A stretch of 7,678 bases of DNA, taken from assembly GCA_025998735.1 (NCBI GenBank), contig BNWJ01000059.1, forward strand, positions 1-7,678. The letters are read 5' to 3'. The stretch is from Alphaproteobacteria bacterium. Its GTDB lineage: Bacteria; Pseudomonadota; Alphaproteobacteria; UBA3830. Below, in pieces: positions 6,745-7,678 of this stretch. The notes under the pieces are model-generated. The model saw only the letters and a program-made list of their open reading frames with translations, did not search any database and was not told the DNA's origin. Each line of letters begins with the position of its first letter. Position 1 is the first letter of the stretch. Made by a program: the position numbers and the translations under genes.

Positions 6745-7105
6745 CTTTCGTCTTGGCACAGGAGCGTTTTTTGTCATGCAGGGGGGGGGGGGGCGCATGA
6801 CGCGACGTTGTGGCCTAGGAGAACAAAAATCCACATATTCACCTAAATTATGTATAGATGCCCGGAATGATTTTGTCTATAACCCTTTCGACTCTTAGTG
6901 GATTTATAGCTTAAGGCTGCCCGTGACTCTCAACACGTGTGTATCAATGGCGATTGTCGGTGCATTATGTGGAGTACTCATGACGGCAGGAGAATCTTTT
7001 TTATTCCTGTGACGCACATTAGGAATTGTTACCAAATAAACTGGACACACCGCTTGCATACAGATGAAGTGCCGTAGTTTCATCCACGACATCATCTGTC
7101 CACGT
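6745..7105 (-). pseudogene. nth: Decayed endonuclease III (nth) gene
   Basis: Pieces of endonuclease III, the iron-sulfur DNA glycosylase/lyase of base-excision repair, occur in the right order on the minus strand but in three frames. They are: TDDVVDETTALHLY (7058-7099), like the TDxxVNxxTxxLY helix; IPNV...NKKDSPAVMS then APTIAIDTHVLRV (6925-7035), matching the LPGVGxKTA hairpin with catalytic Lys and the AVDTH catalytic Asp; VERVIDKIIP (6863-6892), like VEEKLLKVVP; WIFVLLGHNV (6804-6833), like WLILHGRY; and CMTKNAP (6760-6780), followed in another frame by CAK, which rebuilds Cys-x6-Cys-x2 of the cluster loop. About 45 residues between the first two blocks are missing. Stops follow THVLRVTGSLKL and GIYT. 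The protein is normally about 210 residues, so this copy is non-functional. A poly-G insertion interrupts the cluster loop. The boundaries are approximate. Confidence 0.72.
6773..6801. repeat. 13-G homopolymer inside a 7-bp inverted repeat
   Basis: Thirteen consecutive G residues (6781-6793) are flanked by GTCATGC (6773-6779) and its inverse complement GCATGAC (6795-6801). The tract and adjoining bases (6781-6803, 23 nt) lie exactly between the HNV and CMTKNAP pieces of the nth remnant. Removing them joins these into HNVCMTKNAP in one frame. The tract is likely slippage-prone, and its exact length may be uncertain in the assembly. Confidence 0.85.
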
Positions 7106-7193
7106 TATTCAGTAACAATTTCTTATCATGAAAAAGTACAGTGGCACATCGGGTGAGCATAGAAAAAACGTCGAATTTTTTCTTGTTTTTTTC

Positions 7194-7222
7194 TTGACCA
7201 TTATCTCTTTTTGTTGTACCAT
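7194..7222 (+). promoter_or_regulatory. Candidate sigma70-type promoter of the exported-protein gene
   Basis: TTGACC (7194-7199, five of six consensus positions) and TACCAT (7217-7222, four of six) are separated by exactly 17 bases. The predicted start, near 7229, leaves a leader of about 24 bases that contains AAGGAG (7241-7246), six bases before the ATG at 7253. This suggests the gene is transcribed independently of the exporter operon. An A/T-only stem (7161-7168 with 7176-7183) lies just upstream. Confidence 0.6.
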
Positions 7223-7252
7223 CTAGTTATGTTTTTTTATAAGGAGAATGAA

Positions 7253-7678
7253 ATGAAAAAACTGATATATGGAGCTTGTGCAATGGCAATGGTGTCCGTT
7301 GTACTGAACGGAGATGTTGGGGCTATGAGTGAGCCTGAACGGCAAAGGGCGAGAGCTAAGGCGTCGTCACCACAATGCCATGTGATCGAGAGGCTTGGCA
7401 CTCTAGAACAAAAACTGGAGAATGAGGGGGGGACGTTTATAAATAAGGGGGATTGGTTCGAATTGAAGGATTTACGTCAGCAGCGACTTGCTGCTTTGAA
7501 AGCAAAACTGACTCCTCTAACTGAGGGTGAGCAGGACGAATTAGCCCGTTTGCAAGAACTGCCACTCGGCAAAATCGGCGGAGGGGGTCGACGTCCACCA
7601 GCAGCGGCCGGTGGCAGCGGCGGTCATGAGAGCGGAGCCCATGGCGGATACAGGCATAGAGGTGACCACAGAGGAGGA
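7253..7678 (+). CDS. Exported protein with charged helical middle and Gly/His/Arg-rich tail (partial)
   Basis: An open frame of 142 codons runs off the right edge without a stop. The start is fixed by AAGGAG six bases upstream and a good promoter. Residues 1-24 look like a Sec signal peptide: MKKLIYG, a hydrophobic core, and a V-G-A site with cleavage after Ala24. Residues 26-105 are highly charged and helix-prone with leucine spacing suggestive of coiled coil (LGTLEQKLENE; DLRQQRLAALKAKLTPLTE; ELARLQEL), with one Cys at 42. From about 109 the chain becomes low-complexity Gly with His, Arg and Ala (GGGGRRPPAAAGGSGGHESG). I do not recognise a family. It is probably periplasmic, surface-attached or secreted. 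G-rich codon use gives a run of seven G (7426-7432), unlike the AT-rich genes to the left. Its function is unknown; the His/Gly tail could bind metal or nucleic acid, but this is speculation. Confidence 0.75.
   Translation, partial: MKKLIYGACAMAMVSVVLNGDVGAMSEPERQRARAKASSPQCHVIERLGTLEQKLENEGGTFINKGDWFELKDLRQQRLAALKAKLTPLTEGEQDELARLQELPLGKIGGGGRRPPAAAGGSGGHESGAHGGYRHRGDHRGG

Noticed and set aside
6646..6834. Minus-strand frame with a PPPP stretch that could be called a small protein
   Set aside because: Its proline run is just the poly-G tract read on the other strand, the start would be GTG without a ribosome site, and the region is better explained as part of the nth remnant.
6904..7095. 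Minus-strand 63-codon frame as an intact gene
   Set aside because: It contains the endonuclease III hairpin and catalytic block, but the flanking nth pieces are in other frames, so it is a fragment of a pseudogene.
7161..7183. Perfect 8-bp stem AGAAAAAA/TTTTTTCT before the last promoter, followed by a T run
   Set aside because: All pairs but one are A/T, so stability is low, and no intact gene ends just upstream; a terminator role is not supported.

Overview
The window looks like accessory or rearranged DNA from an AT-rich bacterial genome. The ABC exporter, its HlyD-type adaptor, the Sec-type signal peptide and the Shine-Dalgarno sites fit a Gram-negative bacterium. A decayed gene, a small transposon-like foldback element and a possible transposase tail suggest a genome under reduction, such as a host-associated alphaproteobacterium (Rickettsiales or Holosporales) or a similar intracellular lineage. 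That placement is inference; nothing here fixes the taxon.

Layout from left to right. Positions 1-108 (+) are an open frame entering from outside the window, possibly the last residues of a transposase. It converges on a complete dicarboxylate/amino-acid:cation symporter-family gene (165-1367, -). Several cation- and substrate-binding residues of that family are replaced in this protein. A 444-base divergent spacer (1368-1811) holds a good promoter candidate for the symporter, a 52-codon open frame of doubtful status on the minus strand, a 69-bp foldback element with terminal inverted repeats and AAT flanks, and a 12-bp palindrome.

Positions 1812-6564 (+) are a tightly packed five-gene operon: membrane fusion protein, ATPase A, ATPase B, permease 1 and permease 2. 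Each gene overlaps the next (by 4, 8, 1 and 4 bases). Gene order and family match the E. coli ybhG-ybhF-ybhS-ybhR exporter, but the two nucleotide-binding domains that are fused in YbhF are separate genes here. Together they should form an inner-membrane ABC-2 exporter: a heterodimer of two permeases, energised by a heterodimer of one degenerate and one largely canonical ATPase, and linked to the periplasm by the HlyD-like adaptor. The substrate cannot be read from sequence; E. coli relatives are tied to drug or cation efflux. The operon ends in a hairpin at the last stop codon.

Positions 6606-7252 contain no intact gene. On the minus strand from about 7105 down to 6745 lies a badly decayed endonuclease III (nth) gene. 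Its helix-hairpin-helix/catalytic-Asp block, a following helix and part of the iron-sulfur cysteine loop can still be read, but in three different frames. A 13-G run sits inside it, flanked by a 7-bp inverted repeat, exactly where the iron-sulfur loop is interrupted. I see nothing recognisable in 6606-6744.

The right end (7253 to beyond 7678, +) is an incomplete gene with its own strong-looking promoter and Shine-Dalgarno site. It encodes an exported protein with a charged helical middle and a Gly/His/Arg-rich low-complexity tail. I do not recognise the family. No tRNA, rRNA, CRISPR array or origin was seen.
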